From Halalkalibacter hemicellulosilyticusJCM 9152 (GTDB taxonomy: Bacteria; Bacillota; Bacilli; Bacillales; Bacillaceae_D): a DNA stretch of 64,000 nucleotides. Made by a program: the position numbers and the translations under genes. The notes under the pieces were generated by a model. It worked only from the letters and a program-made list of their open reading frames with translations. It was not told the origin of the DNA and did not search any database. The number at the start of each line of letters is the position of its first letter. The first letter of the stretch is position 1. Of the stretch, positions 46,854-56,170 are shown piece by piece. The stretch is from positions 1 through 64,000 of the forward strand of contig NZ_BAUU01000003.1 in assembly GCF_000513115.1 (NCBI RefSeq), given 5' to 3'.

Positions 46854-47567
46854 ATGCTGAAACTGAAAATGAAATTACTTTGGTACAAATTAATGTATCG
46901 AATGGGTATGAAGCCAGACGAAATTTACTACATAGGTGGTAGTGAAGCATTACCTCCGCCATTAACGAAGGAAGAAGAGGCAGTCCTTCTAAAAAAGTTA
47001 CCAACAGGTGATAAAGCGGTTCGCTCGATGTTAATAGAAAGAAACTTAAGATTAGTTGTTTATATTGCAAGGAAATTTGAGAATACGGGTATTAATATCG
47101 AGGATTTAATTAGTATTGGAACGATTGGGCTTATTAAAGCGGTTAATACGTTTAATCCGGAAAAAAAGATCAAATTGGCGACATATGCTTCTCGTTGTAT
47201 CGAGAATGAAATATTAATGTATTTAAGGCGTAATAATAAAACACGTTCGGAAGTATCATTTGATGAACCATTGAATATTGACTGGGATGGCAATGAATTA
47301 TTACTTTCAGATGTATTAGGAACGGAAGAAGATATTATTACAAGAGGAATTGAAGAAAAAGTTGATCGTAAATTGTTAGTGAAGGCACTACACACTTTAA
47401 ATGAAAGAGAAAAACAAATTATGGAGTTACGATTTGGACTAGCTGGAGATGAAGAAAAAACACAAAAAGATGTAGCTGATATGCTCGGAATATCTCAATC
47501 ATATATATCCCGACTTGAAAAAAGAATCATTAAACGATTACAAAAAGAGTTCAATAAAATGGTTTAA
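46854..47567 (+). CDS. sigE: RNA polymerase sigma-E factor (pro-sigma-E)
   Basis: The early mother-cell sigma factor, 237 residues. The N-terminal pro-sequence (amphipathic, [15 protein letters not shown]) would be cut by SpoIIGA between Y25 and Y26 by analogy with Y27/Y28 in B. subtilis. Regions 2 ([37 protein letters not shown]) and 4 ([28 protein letters not shown]) are nearly identical to known sigma-E. It is co-transcribed with spoIIGA. Confidence 0.97.
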   Translation: MLKLKMKLLWYKLMYRMGMKPDEIYYIGGSEALPPPLTKEEEAVLLKKLPTGDKAVRSMLIERNLRLVVYIARKFENTGINIEDLISIGTIGLIKAVNTFNPEKKIKLATYASRCIENEILMYLRRNNKTRSEVSFDEPLNIDWDGNELLLSDVLGTEEDIITRGIEEKVDRKLLVKALHTLNEREKQIMELRFGLAGDEEKTQKDVADMLGISQSYISRLEKRIIKRLQKEFNKMV

Positions 47568-47715
47568 AAGAGCCGTAAAGGATTTTTTAGAGAATCTGGA
47601 ATTTGTGCGTTTGCGTTCGGGGATAACGACCGACTAAAATTCTTTTAATAGGACCTCCGCCTTTTTCAAACGTTTCTTAAAAATTTTTTTCTTTTGAATA
47701 AGTCGTGTTATGACG

Positions 47716-47769
47716 TGCACGAGTCTGATTTTTGTGAGGTTATCCACAAAAGGCTCGTGCATATTTTTT
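47716..47769 (+). terminator. Terminator between sigE and sigG
   Basis: TGCACGAG and CTCGTGCA enclose a second stem (TTTTGTGAGG with CCACAAAA), followed by TATTTTTT. It would stop spoIIG read-through into sigG. The region 47568-47715 upstream shows no gene. Confidence 0.75.
47740..47748 (+). other. Consensus DnaA-box sequence
   Basis: TTATCCACA is an exact DnaA-box consensus inside the sigE-sigG terminator. A single box may be chance (one per about 130 kb expected counting both strands at even base composition). Confidence 0.3.
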
Positions 47770-47787
47770 CCTACGCAGGAGATACTT
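47759..47787 (+). promoter_or_regulatory. Sigma-F/sigma-G promoter of sigG
   Basis: GCATA (-35), 14 bases, and GGAGATACTT (-10) fit GYATA-N15-GGNNANANTR apart from one short spacer base and the last purine. The -10 resembles that of csfG (GGTCATACTT). The -35 overlaps the end of the terminator, separating forespore sigG transcription from spoIIG. Confidence 0.55.
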
Positions 47788-47824
47788 TTCTTAGACATCA
47801 TCTCCCGCGATAGGAGGGAAAGAA

Positions 47825-48610
47825 TTGACACGAAATAAAGTTGAAATATGTGGTGTAGATACGTCAAAGTTACCTGTTCTGAAAAATGCAGAAATGCGTG
47901 AATTGTTTCAGCGTTTGCAAAATGGAGAAACAAGTGCTAGGGAAACGTTAGTGAATGGCAACTTAAGGCTTGTATTGAGTGTGATCCAACGCTTTAATAA
48001 TCGCGGAGAGTATGTGGATGATCTCTTTCAAGTCGGTTGTATTGGTTTAATGAAGTCGATTGATAATTTCGATTTAAGTCAAAATGTTAAATTCTCTACA
48101 TATGCAGTGCCAATGATTATTGGTGAAATTAGACGCTATTTACGCGACAATAATCCAATACGCGTCTCTCGTTCATTACGAGACATAGCGTATAAAGCTT
48201 TGCAAGTACGTGATCAATTAATGGCGGAGAAGAAAAGGGAAAAGGAACCAACTGTACAAGAGATTGCAAAAGTTCTAGATGTACCAAAAGAAGATGTCGT
48301 CTTTGCACTTGATGCGATACAAGATCCGGTCTCTTTGTTTGAACCAATTTATAATGACGGTGGTGACCCAATCTTTGTAATGGATCAAATTAGTGATGAG
48401 AGGAATCGAGATGTTAATTGGGTGGAGGAAATTGCTTTAAAGGAAGCAATGGTACGTTTGAATGAACGTGAAAAGATGATTTTAAACATGAGGTTCTTTC
48501 AAGGAAAGACCCAAATGGAAGTTGCAGATGAAATTGGGATTTCTCAAGCGCAAGTTTCGCGTTTAGAAAAGGCAGCTATTCAACATATGAATAAGCATGC
48601 TCAAGTATAG
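47825..48610 (+). CDS. sigG: RNA polymerase sigma-G factor
   Basis: The late forespore sigma factor, 261 residues. VEICGVDTSKLPVLKN is the sigma-G specific N terminus, which contacts SpoIIAB or CsfB. Regions 2 (LVLSVIQRFNNRGEYVDDLFQVGCIGLMKSIDNFDL), 3 and 4 (KTQMEVADEIGISQAQVSRLEKAAI) are complete. TTG start 47825 follows AGGAGGGA. It is the third gene of the spoIIGA-sigE-sigG set and has its own promoter and terminator. Confidence 0.97.
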   Translation: MTRNKVEICGVDTSKLPVLKNAEMRELFQRLQNGETSARETLVNGNLRLVLSVIQRFNNRGEYVDDLFQVGCIGLMKSIDNFDLSQNVKFSTYAVPMIIGEIRRYLRDNNPIRVSRSLRDIAYKALQVRDQLMAEKKREKEPTVQEIAKVLDVPKEDVVFALDAIQDPVSLFEPIYNDGGDPIFVMDQISDERNRDVNWVEEIALKEAMVRLNEREKMILNMRFFQGKTQMEVADEIGISQAQVSRLEKAAIQHMNKHAQV

Positions 48611-48639
48611 TACTTAAAATGAATATGTATGAGTTTGTG

Positions 48640-48679
48640 AAACCTCAAAAGGACTGAAAGTAGTCCTTTTGAGGTTTTA
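48640..48679 (+). terminator. Terminator after sigG
   Basis: A perfect 16 bp stem, AAACCTCAAAAGGACT with its complement, around GAAAGT, then TATT. A further hairpin (AAGCCGAT/ATCGGCTT, 48699-48726) lies downstream; no gene is seen between 48611 and 48931. Confidence 0.85.
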
Positions 48680-48862
48680 TTGTAAAATCAAAATTTATAA
48701 GCCGATTCATAAAAGGACATCGGCTTCGTTCGTTAATACGTTGGAACTGAGGGGAAACCACATTCAGATCGACTAAATCTTTTGTAACGATTACGCTACA
48801 ATAAAGAAAAGACTGATGTATAGTTTTTTATGATTTTAAATAAGGGTTTGTTCGAGAACTAA

Positions 48863-48891
48863 CATATTTCATTAACCTGATTGCATATATA
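48863..48891 (+). promoter_or_regulatory. Sigma-E-like promoter of ylmC
   Basis: CATATT (-35), 15 bases, and CATATATA (-10) resemble the sigma-E consensus KMATATT-N14/15-CATACAAT. It lies 41 bases before the ylmC start, and the YlmC/YmxH family is linked to sporulation. Confidence 0.5.
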
Positions 48892-48931
48892 GTGTTAGGA
48901 GATTAATTTCATAGTGAGGAGCAGTGAAAAC

Positions 48932-49195
48932 ATGAAAATATCTGAACTACAAGCGAAGGACATCGTGAACATGGAAAATGGGAAACGGTTAGGACAATTG
49001 ACAGATATAGAAATTGATCTACAATCAGGTCAAATTAAAGCACTCGTCATTAGTGGCACAGGTAGAGTAATGAGTATGTTCGGAAAGGAAGTTGAAGAAA
49101 TCATTATTCCATGGAAAAACATTATTCGTATTGGTTCAGATGTGATTTTAGTTGAATTGCAATCAAAATTTAATATGCAACAACAAGTAAAGTAG
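48932..49195 (+). CDS. ylmC: YlmC/YmxH family PRC-barrel sporulation protein
   Basis: An 87-residue single PRC-barrel domain protein (KISELQAKDIVNMENGKRLGQLTDIEIDLQSGQIKALVISG ... IIPWKNIIRIGSDVILVE). Members occur in spore formers; function unknown. ATG 48932 is 10 bases after AGGAG. ylmA, which precedes ylmC in B. subtilis, is absent here: ylmC follows sigG directly. Confidence 0.9.
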   Translation: MKISELQAKDIVNMENGKRLGQLTDIEIDLQSGQIKALVISGTGRVMSMFGKEVEEIIIPWKNIIRIGSDVILVELQSKFNMQQQVK

Positions 49196-49285
49196 GAAAA
49201 CATGAGAAAGATGTTTCGCGTTTTTTCTTACCTATGATAGAATATAAATAATCGTCTTATTCGTTAAAGGTAAGGAGAGGGTCAT

Positions 49286-50104
49286 ATGGAGCCTTTTGAA
49301 CAAGGAACGGAACGATATTTAAAGTTATCACATTGGGAAAAACAATATCCTTCCTTAGTTGCAGGTTTTACGACAAGAAACGGTGGAATGAGTGCCTCTC
49401 CATTTAGTAGCTTAAATATGGGGTTTCATGTTCAGGATGATCCAGAGATCGTTACTAAAAATCGTCAATTGCTTGCTAATGATCTTTCCTTTCCTCTTGC
49501 TCAGTGGGTTGGAACTGAACAAGTTCATCGCTCAAAAATTATTCGAGTCTCTCATGAGCATAAAGGAATGGGTTCGCAAGATTTACGATCAGCTATTCGT
49601 GAAACAGATGGAATCTATACGAAAGAGCGAAATGTGTTATTAACTAGTTTATATGCCGATTGTGTTCCGATTTATTTTTATGCACCAAAAGCTACATGCA
49701 TCGGTTTAGCTCATGCCGGATGGCGTGGAACAGTAGATCAGATTGGTCCTAAGATGATTAGACGATGGGCAGAACATGAATCCATTCCAAAAGAAGATAT
49801 TTTAATTGTCATAGGACCTTCGATTAGTAGAAGACATTATGAAGTAAGTGATATAGTTATAAAAGCAATAGATGGTTGTTTTGAACGGTCTTTTGATAAA
49901 TCTTTGCTATATGAACAAATTTCAGATGATCATTATCTTTTAGATCTACAAACAGTAAACAAATATCTTTTTATTAACGAAGGAATTCAGCCTTCACAAA
50001 TAACGGTATCATCTTTATGTACAGTATCCGATGAGCGGTTATTTTCACATCGCGCTGAGGATGGGAAGACTGGCAGGTTAATGAGTTTCATCGGAATGAG
50101 GTAG
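49286..50104 (+). CDS. ylmD: YlmD, laccase-like purine nucleosidase/peptidoglycan-editing family protein (PgeF, DUF152)
   Basis: A 272-residue protein of the YfiH/PgeF family. The metal-site residues appear in GTEQVHRSKI, LYADCVPIYFY and LAHAGWRGTVDQI (conserved His, Cys, His). Homologues show laccase-like or purine nucleoside activities and, in E. coli, removal of wrong L-Ser from peptidoglycan precursors; the activity here is not determined. GGAGAGGG precedes the ATG. ylmE follows after 19 bases. Confidence 0.92.
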   Translation: MEPFEQGTERYLKLSHWEKQYPSLVAGFTTRNGGMSASPFSSLNMGFHVQDDPEIVTKNRQLLANDLSFPLAQWVGTEQVHRSKIIRVSHEHKGMGSQDLRSAIRETDGIYTKERNVLLTSLYADCVPIYFYAPKATCIGLAHAGWRGTVDQIGPKMIRRWAEHESIPKEDILIVIGPSISRRHYEVSDIVIKAIDGCFERSFDKSLLYEQISDDHYLLDLQTVNKYLFINEGIQPSQITVSSLCTVSDERLFSHRAEDGKTGRLMSFIGMR

Positions 50105-50123
50105 TTTGGAAGGTGAACATGGA

Positions 50124-50804
50124 ATGACAGTTGAAGAAAATGTTAAAAGCATAAATATTGAAGTGAAGGAAATTTGTCAAAAGGTTGGACGGGATGTGTC
50201 CGATATACATATTATAGCTGTTACGAAGTATGTTTCAATTGAAACAGCACAAGCGGCTCTTCACACAGGACTTCAACATATAGGTGAAAATCGTGTAGAC
50301 GGAGCACTTACTAAATGGGAAGCTCTTCAGCCTCAAGGGATATGGCATTTCATTGGAACATTGCAATCTCGAAAGGCTAAAGATATTGTCGGGAAATACG
50401 AATATCTGCATTCTCTTGAAAGAGTGTCGCTTGCGAAAGAGTTGGACAAGCGTATGCCAAGTGGAAGGAAGATGAAATGTTTCGTACAAGTGAATGTGTC
50501 TGGTGAAGAATCAAAATCAGGTATACACCCTTCTGAAGTGGAAGCGTTTATTGAAACGTTAGTTGAATATAAGGGGATAGAAGTCATAGGCTTAATGACG
50601 ATGGCCCCTTTCTATGATGACCCAGAACAAACTCGACCTATTTTTCGAAAATTGAGAGAACTTCGTGACCAAATACGACAAAGAAAGTGGTCTCATGCTC
50701 CATGCCATGAATTATCAATGGGAATGTCGAATGATTATAAAGTAGCTCTAGAGGAAGGAGCGACATTTATTCGGATTGGTACTGCATTAGTTGGAAAAGA
50801 ATGA
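50124..50804 (+). CDS. ylmE: YlmE, PLP homeostasis protein (YggS/PROSC family)
   Basis: A 226-residue TIM-barrel protein that binds pyridoxal phosphate through the Lys in [47 protein letters not shown] and the [28 protein letters not shown] end are typical. ATG 50124 follows GGAAGGTG; the TTG at 50106 lies too close to the ylmD stop. It precedes sepF as in most Firmicutes. Confidence 0.94.
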   Translation: MTVEENVKSINIEVKEICQKVGRDVSDIHIIAVTKYVSIETAQAALHTGLQHIGENRVDGALTKWEALQPQGIWHFIGTLQSRKAKDIVGKYEYLHSLERVSLAKELDKRMPSGRKMKCFVQVNVSGEESKSGIHPSEVEAFIETLVEYKGIEVIGLMTMAPFYDDPEQTRPIFRKLRELRDQIRQRKWSHAPCHELSMGMSNDYKVALEEGATFIRIGTALVGKE

Positions 50805-50820
50805 AAAAGGAGAGGTTACT

Positions 50821-51267
50821 GTGGGAATGAAATCGAAATTCAAACGCTTTTTTGAACTTGATGATCATTATGAAGAAGTAGAAGAAATGACCGAGCCTCT
50901 GCAAGAGGAAATAGAAACTCCACAGCGTAGGTCGCGTTCTAATCAGATGAAGTCACAACAAAATCAACAAAATGTTGTTAGTTTACAAAGTGTTCAAAAG
51001 GGTGCAAAAATGATTTTATTAGAACCGAGGACGTATGATGAGGCACAAGAAATTGCTGATCATCTGAAGAATCGTAAAGCTGTCATTATTAATTTGCAAC
51101 GAATCTCTCACGATCAAGCAAAACGAATTGTGGATTTTTTAAGTGGAACTGTTTATGCGATTGGGGGAGACATTCAAAAAGTTGGAACGCATATCTTCTT
51201 ATGTACACCAGATAACGTTGATGTAACTGGGTCGATAACGGAGATGATTCAAGAGCAATTTGAATGA
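50821..51267 (+). CDS. sepF: Cell division protein SepF
   Basis: A 148-residue FtsZ-bundling protein and alternative membrane anchor. The N-terminal amphipathic helix ([11 protein letters not shown]) binds membrane, an acidic and Gln-rich linker follows, and the C-terminal domain (about 60-148; [31 protein letters not shown]) forms rings that hold the FtsZ tail. GTG 50821 is 7 bases after AAAAAGGAGAGG and matches the family start; the longer frame overlaps ylmE. Confidence 0.93.
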   Translation: MGMKSKFKRFFELDDHYEEVEEMTEPLQEEIETPQRRSRSNQMKSQQNQQNVVSLQSVQKGAKMILLEPRTYDEAQEIADHLKNRKAVIINLQRISHDQAKRIVDFLSGTVYAIGGDIQKVGTHIFLCTPDNVDVTGSITEMIQEQFE

Positions 51268-51288
51268 TGAAAAGGTGGTGAGTTTTAG

Positions 51289-51540
51289 ATGAGTGGCATT
51301 GGCAGTTTATTAATATTGTTATTAACGATTTATTCTTATATGGTCATTGCATATATTTTAATGTCTTGGTTTCCAAATGCACGTGAGTCATCAATAGGAC
51401 AAATGATAGGTCAGTTAGTTGAACCTTTCTTGGAGCCTTTTCGTAAAATTATTCCGCCATTAGGAATGATTGATATTTCTCCGATTGTCGCAATTCTTGC
51501 GTTACACTTTGCGAGAATGGGGATTGCAGCTATTTTTTAA
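51289..51540 (+). CDS. ylmG: YggT family membrane protein YlmG
   Basis: An 83-residue protein with two membrane helices flanking the SWFPNARESSIGQMIGQLVEPFLEPFRKIIPPLGMIDISPIVAI core of YggT/YlmG. Related proteins affect division and chloroplast nucleoids; role here unknown. AAGGTGGTG precedes the ATG. It sits between sepF and ylmH, the standard order. Confidence 0.93.
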   Translation: MSGIGSLLILLLTIYSYMVIAYILMSWFPNARESSIGQMIGQLVEPFLEPFRKIIPPLGMIDISPIVAILALHFARMGIAAIF

Positions 51541-51565
51541 ATGAGCTGATGGAAGTGGTGACTTC

Positions 51566-52339
51566 ATGAATATTTATCAACATTTTAGAGAAAGTGAATG
51601 GACATTTGTTGATCAAGTATTAGAATGGCAACAAGATGTGAAATTACGTTATCGAGAAAGGCTAACTGATTTTCTTGATCCGAGACAACAAGAGATTTTA
51701 CAAAGTGTCATCGGTCAGGACGACGAGGTAAACCTCTCTTTTCTGGGAGGTTCTCCTTATTCTGAGAGAAAACGTGCAATTGTTGCACCTTCTTATATCC
51801 AGACTAGTGAAGGGGATTTTAAGCTTTCATTATGTAGCATTCGATACCCGTCTAAATTTGTTTCTCTTGAGCATCGTGATGTATTAGGGGCATTAATGAA
51901 TGTCGGTCTTAAGCGTGAGAAGTTCGGGGATATCGTGGTTGGTGACGGCTATGTACAAGTGATTATTGCCAAGGAAATAGAAGATTTTGTCATTGCCAAT
52001 GTCAAAACGATTGGAAAGGCGTCGGTTTCACTCGAACGAAGACCTATATCTGAACATGAGAAACAAGAGGAAGTTTGGGACGAACAAACAACGACGATTT
52101 CTTCCCTTCGACTAGATGCCGTTTTGGCTCAATTATATAAACTATCTCGTTCTAAAGTACTTCCAATTATTGAAAAAGGACTTGTTAAAGTGAATTTTAA
52201 AACAATTGATCAGCAGTCTTTTCTGTTAGAGGCAGGTGACCAATTGTCAGTAAGAGGATTTGGTCGATCCAAGCTTATAAAAGTTGAAGGAAGAACGAAG
52301 AAGGATAAGTATAGGCTTCGTTTTGGTCGACTTTCATAA
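51566..52339 (+). CDS. ylmH: S4-domain RNA-binding protein YlmH
   Basis: A 257-residue protein. The N-terminal part begins MNIYQHFRESEWTFVDQVLEW; LGGSPYSERKRAIVAPSY and DVLGALMNVGLKREKFGDIVV mark the family. The C-terminal S4 domain (about 183-250; SSLRLDAVLAQLYKLSRSKVLPIIEKGLVKVN) binds RNA. In B. subtilis YlmH binds stalled large subunits and can act in ribosome-associated quality control. Length equals the B. subtilis protein. Confidence 0.93.
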   Translation: MNIYQHFRESEWTFVDQVLEWQQDVKLRYRERLTDFLDPRQQEILQSVIGQDDEVNLSFLGGSPYSERKRAIVAPSYIQTSEGDFKLSLCSIRYPSKFVSLEHRDVLGALMNVGLKREKFGDIVVGDGYVQVIIAKEIEDFVIANVKTIGKASVSLERRPISEHEKQEEVWDEQTTTISSLRLDAVLAQLYKLSRSKVLPIIEKGLVKVNFKTIDQQSFLLEAGDQLSVRGFGRSKLIKVEGRTKKDKYRLRFGRLS

Positions 52340-52422
52340 TATAATGAGGTAAAAGGATTTTCGAAATAAATGTCGAATAAAGTTAAATAGACGAAGTAAG
52401 CAACTAACTAGGAGGTGGCGTA

Positions 52423-52923
52423 ATGCCTTTAACGCCTTTAGATATTCATAATAAGGAATTCACTAGAGGATTTCGTGGATATGATGAAGATGAAGTAAAT
52501 GAATTTTTGGATCAAGTTATTAAGGATTATGAGGCTGTATTGCGGGAGAAGAAGGATTTATTTGAGCAAGTGACAACTCTTGAAGAGAAGCTTGGTCATT
52601 TTCAAGATATGGAAGAAACACTTAATAAATCGATCTTAATTGCTCAAGAAACGGCTGAGGAAGTAAGAAGAAATGCCCAAAAAGAAGCACAATTAATTGT
52701 GAAAGAAGCAGAAAAAAATGCTGATCGGATTATAAATGATGCATTGTCTAAATCCCGCAAAGTGATGATGGATATGGAAGAGCTAAAAAAGCAAGCGTCT
52801 GTATATAAGATGCGTTTTAAAATGCTAATTGAAGCGCAGCTTGAAATGCTGCAAACTGAGGATTGGAAAGAAATGACTGCGACCGTTGATGATGAAGAAG
52901 AAGAGACTAGTTATACTGAATAA
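52423..52923 (+). CDS. divIVA: Cell division initiation/polarity protein DivIVA
   Basis: A 166-residue coiled-coil protein that senses negative membrane curvature at poles and septa. PLTPLDIHNKEFTRGFRGYDEDEVNEFLDQV is the DivIVA N-terminal lipid-binding domain with the membrane-inserting Phe/Arg loop. Coiled coils run from about 35 to 145, with an acidic tail. AGGAGGTG precedes the ATG. It ends the ylm-div cluster just before the ileS leader. Confidence 0.95.
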   Translation: MPLTPLDIHNKEFTRGFRGYDEDEVNEFLDQVIKDYEAVLREKKDLFEQVTTLEEKLGHFQDMEETLNKSILIAQETAEEVRRNAQKEAQLIVKEAEKNADRIINDALSKSRKVMMDMEELKKQASVYKMRFKMLIEAQLEMLQTEDWKEMTATVDDEEEETSYTE

Positions 52924-52927
52924 TAAC

Positions 52928-52956
52928 TTGATCTTCAGTCATGTCTGTCTTATAAT
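52928..52956 (+). promoter_or_regulatory. Sigma-A promoter of ileS
   Basis: TTGATC, exactly 17 bases, and TATAAT. It begins 5 bases after the divIVA stop and drives the T-box leader. Confidence 0.7.
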
Positions 52957-52982
52957 TATTTCATTCGTTTAAACAAAATAAA

Positions 52983-53224
52983 GGTAAACACAACGATAAG
53001 GAAGAGTACAGTATGTCTCATGTACGTAGCGATTCAGGGATGGTGAAAGCCTGATTACATAGCATATTGGAAAATCACCCTTTAGTATTGCGCTGAACGT
53101 TTTAGTAAGCTGCAACGCCTCATTCACGTTAAGAATGCTTGAGTGGAAAGGGTTTACCTTTTCATGAGGGTGGTACCACGGGTTAACTTCTCGTCCCTTT
53201 TCTAGGGGTGAGAAGTTTTTTGAT
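52983..53224 (+). promoter_or_regulatory. T-box leader controlling ileS (isoleucine specifier)
   Basis: A tRNA-sensing leader. The T-box proper is TGGTACCACGG (53171-53182). Upstream is the GGAAGAGTA motif and a stem with GATGGTGAAAGCC. The likely specifier codon ATT (53066-53068) precedes GGAAA, matching isoleucine. The terminator AACTTCTC...GAGAAGTT plus T run spans 53185-53221. Uncharged tRNA-Ile should stabilise the antiterminator and switch ileS on. Confidence 0.92.
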
Positions 53225-53248
53225 TTTCAAAATTAAGGAGTTGAAAAA

Positions 53249-56017
53249 ATGGAATACAAAGAAACATTGCTCATGCCAAAAACGGCATTCCCAATGAGGG
53301 GGAATTTACCGAATCGTGAACCAGAACGTCAAAGTATTTGGAATGAACAAAACATTTATGAGAAGGTGCAGGAGCGTACGAAAGATCGACCTTTATTTGT
53401 CTTACATGATGGTCCTCCATATGCAAATGGTGATATTCATATGGGCCATGCACTAAATAAAATCTTGAAAGATTTCATCGTACGTTATAAATCAATGAGT
53501 GGCTTTCATGCCCCGTACGTACCAGGTTGGGATACACATGGACTTCCAATTGAGACGGCGCTAACGAAAAATGGAAAAGTGAAGCGTAAGGAGATGAGTG
53601 TAGCTCAATTTAGAAAACTTTGTGAAGAGTACGCACTTAAGCAAATTGCTCGTCAGCGTGAACAATTTATGCGTTTAGGTGTTCGTGGAGATTGGTGGAA
53701 CCCTTATATTACGCTTGATAAAGGGTATGAAGCTCAACAAATAAAAGTGTTCGGTGATATGGCGAAGAAAGGGTACATTTATAAAGGGAAGAAGCCTGTT
53801 TACTGGTCACCTTCTTCAGAATCAGCTCTAGCTGAAGCAGAAATTGAATACCACGATAAACGTTCACCTTCAATTTATGTTGCCTTTTCTGTAAAAGAAG
53901 GAAAGGACGTCTTAGCTGGTGATGAAAAAATCATTATTTGGACAACGACACCTTGGACGATTCCTGCTAACTTAGGGATCGCTGTACATCCTGATTTAAC
54001 TTATGTCGTTGTATTAGTAAATCAGCAAAAATATGTTGTTGCCGAAGGATTGCTTGAAACGCTAGCAAATGAATTTGAATGGGAGCAATATGAGGTAATC
54101 AAAACAATGAAAGGCTCCCAGCTAGAAAACGTCGTTGCCGAACATCCGATTTATAAACGTGACTCACTCGTCATCTGTGGAGAGCATGTCACATTGGATG
54201 CTGGTACTGGTTGTGTTCATACAGCTCCAGGACACGGGGAAGAGGATTACATTGTGGGACAAAAGTATGGGTTAGATATCCTTTGCCCAGTAGATGACAA
54301 AGGTTATATGACTGACGAAGCTCCTGGTTTTGAAGGCTTATTCTATGATGAAGCGAATAAACCGATTACGCAAAAATTAGATGAGCTTGGGGCTTTAATG
54401 AAATTAACGTTTATTACACATTCATATGCACATGATTGGAGAACGAAGAAGCCGGTTATTTATCGTGCAACGGCTCAATGGTTTGCTTCAATTGAACAAT
54501 TCCGTGATCAACTGTTAAAAGCCATCGAAGACGTGGAGTGGATCCCGAAGTGGGGCGAAACTCGTTTATTTAATATGGTACGTGATCGTGGTGACTGGTG
54601 TATATCTCGTCAACGTGCTTGGGGTGTACCAATTCCTGTTTTTTACGGGGAAGATGGAGAGCCAATTATTACGGATGAGACAATTGATCATATCGTCAAT
54701 TTATTTAGAGAGCATGGTTCAAATGTTTGGTTTGAATGGGATACGGAACAACTTTTACCGGATGGATTCACGTCTTCTCATAGTCCAAATGGAACATTCA
54801 CTCGTGAAATGGATATTATGGATGTTTGGTTTGATTCTGGTTCTTCTCATCAGGCTGTGCTTGAGGAACGTAAAGAGCTTGATCGACCTGCCGATTTGTA
54901 CTTGGAAGGCTCTGACCAATACCGAGGCTGGTTCAACTCATCGCTTTCAACGGCTGTAGCAGTGACAGGGAAAGCACCTTATAAAGGCGTTTTAAGTCAC
55001 GGTTTTACACTTGATGGAGAAGGTCGTAAAATGAGTAAATCAATTGGAAATGTGGTCATTCCGAATGATGTCATGAAGCAGCTTGGGGCTGATATTTTAC
55101 GCTTATGGGTAGCGTCTGTTGATTATCAAGCTGATGTACGTGTTTCAGATAAAATATTAAAGCAAGTATCTGAGTCCTATCGAAAAATTCGAAATACTTT
55201 CCGGTTTTTACTAGGGAATTTACATGATTTTAATCCAAATGAGCATCGTGTTGAAACCGAGAAACTTAAAGAAGTTGATCTATTTATGCTCGTTAAACTG
55301 AACAATGTGATTAAAAAGGTAACAGAGTCATACGAACATTATCAGTTCTCGACGGTTTACCACACTATTCATAATTTCTGTACCATTGAATTAAGTTCAT
55401 TTTACATGGATATGGCAAAGGATACGTTATATATTGAACATGCTAATCATCCATCACGAAGAGCGATTCAAACAGTAATGTATGAAGTGCTGATCACATT
55501 AACAAAGCTTGTTTCACCAATTTTGTCACATACAGCTGATGAAGTATGGGAACACATACCTAGTGTCGAAGAAGAAAGTGTTCAATTAACAGATATGCCT
55601 CAAGTACAAGCATTTCATGAAGTAGAGGAACTCGAAAAAAAATGGAATCAATTTATGGCAATACGTGATGAAGTTCTAAAAGCGTTAGAGCAAGCTCGAA
55701 ATGAAAAGAAAATAGGGAAATCATTAACAGCTGCTATTACGTTATATGTAAGTGGTTCTGTCAGTGAATTGTTACGTTCAATTGAGAACCTCGATAAGCT
55801 CTTTATTGTTTCGAATGTGACGATTGCTGGAGAACTAAATGAAGCACCAAGCACGGCGACGACTTTTGAGCAATTAGCGATTTCGGTTGAGCAAGCTGAA
55901 GGTGAAACGTGTGAACGTTGTTGGGTTGTATCGACGACAGTAGGTGCTTCTGCTGAGCATCCAACCTTATGCTCTTCTTGTGCTGAAACGGTGAAAACGT
56001 ACTACACAAAAGAATAA
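53249..56017 (+). CDS. ileS: Isoleucyl-tRNA synthetase
   Basis: A 922-residue class I synthetase. It has the HIGH-type motif [11 protein letters not shown] (about 61-71), the editing (CP1) domain with [13 protein letters not shown] and [16 protein letters not shown] at 594-598, an anticodon-binding helical domain, and a C-terminal zinc-binding pair CERC...CSSC. This is the bacterial type 1 layout with the zinc end. Controlled by the T-box leader; a terminator follows. Confidence 0.98.
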   Translation: MEYKETLLMPKTAFPMRGNLPNREPERQSIWNEQNIYEKVQERTKDRPLFVLHDGPPYANGDIHMGHALNKILKDFIVRYKSMSGFHAPYVPGWDTHGLPIETALTKNGKVKRKEMSVAQFRKLCEEYALKQIARQREQFMRLGVRGDWWNPYITLDKGYEAQQIKVFGDMAKKGYIYKGKKPVYWSPSSESALAEAEIEYHDKRSPSIYVAFSVKEGKDVLAGDEKIIIWTTTPWTIPANLGIAVHPDLTYVVVLVNQQKYVVAEGLLETLANEFEWEQYEVIKTMKGSQLENVVAEHPIYKRDSLVICGEHVTLDAGTGCVHTAPGHGEEDYIVGQKYGLDILCPVDDKGYMTDEAPGFEGLFYDEANKPITQKLDELGALMKLTFITHSYAHDWRTKKPVIYRATAQWFASIEQFRDQLLKAIEDVEWIPKWGETRLFNMVRDRGDWCISRQRAWGVPIPVFYGEDGEPIITDETIDHIVNLFREHGSNVWFEWDTEQLLPDGFTSSHSPNGTFTREMDIMDVWFDSGSSHQAVLEERKELDRPADLYLEGSDQYRGWFNSSLSTAVAVTGKAPYKGVLSHGFTLDGEGRKMSKSIGNVVIPNDVMKQLGADILRLWVASVDYQADVRVSDKILKQVSESYRKIRNTFRFLLGNLHDFNPNEHRVETEKLKEVDLFMLVKLNNVIKKVTESYEHYQFSTVYHTIHNFCTIELSSFYMDMAKDTLYIEHANHPSRRAIQTVMYEVLITLTKLVSPILSHTADEVWEHIPSVEEESVQLTDMPQVQAFHEVEELEKKWNQFMAIRDEVLKALEQARNEKKIGKSLTAAITLYVSGSVSELLRSIENLDKLFIVSNVTIAGELNEAPSTATTFEQLAISVEQAEGETCERCWVVSTTVGASAEHPTLCSSCAETVKTYYTKE

Positions 56018-56027
56018 ATATTTTAGG

Positions 56028-56057
56028 AACGGCTAGCATCATGCTAGTCGTTTTTTT
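56028..56057 (+). terminator. Terminator after ileS
   Basis: AACGGCTAGCAT, one base, and ATGCTAGTCGTT followed by T. Confidence 0.88.
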
Positions 56058-56170
56058 GGTGTGTAAATATAACATGTTAAATCTTACTTGGCTATCGTTA
56101 CGGTCATTGGTGAAACTATACAATGACGTCATTACGTTTGATGTCAATGTAACAACTGGGGGAATCGATC

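Noticed and set aside
47740-47748. Replication origin or DnaA-box cluster
   Set aside because: Only one box was seen, no dnaA, dnaN or AT-rich unwinding region is near, and the sequence lies within a terminator stem.
54582-54959. Long open frame inside ileS on the same strand
   Set aside because: It is a shadow of the ileS coding frame; no ribosome site and no recognisable protein.
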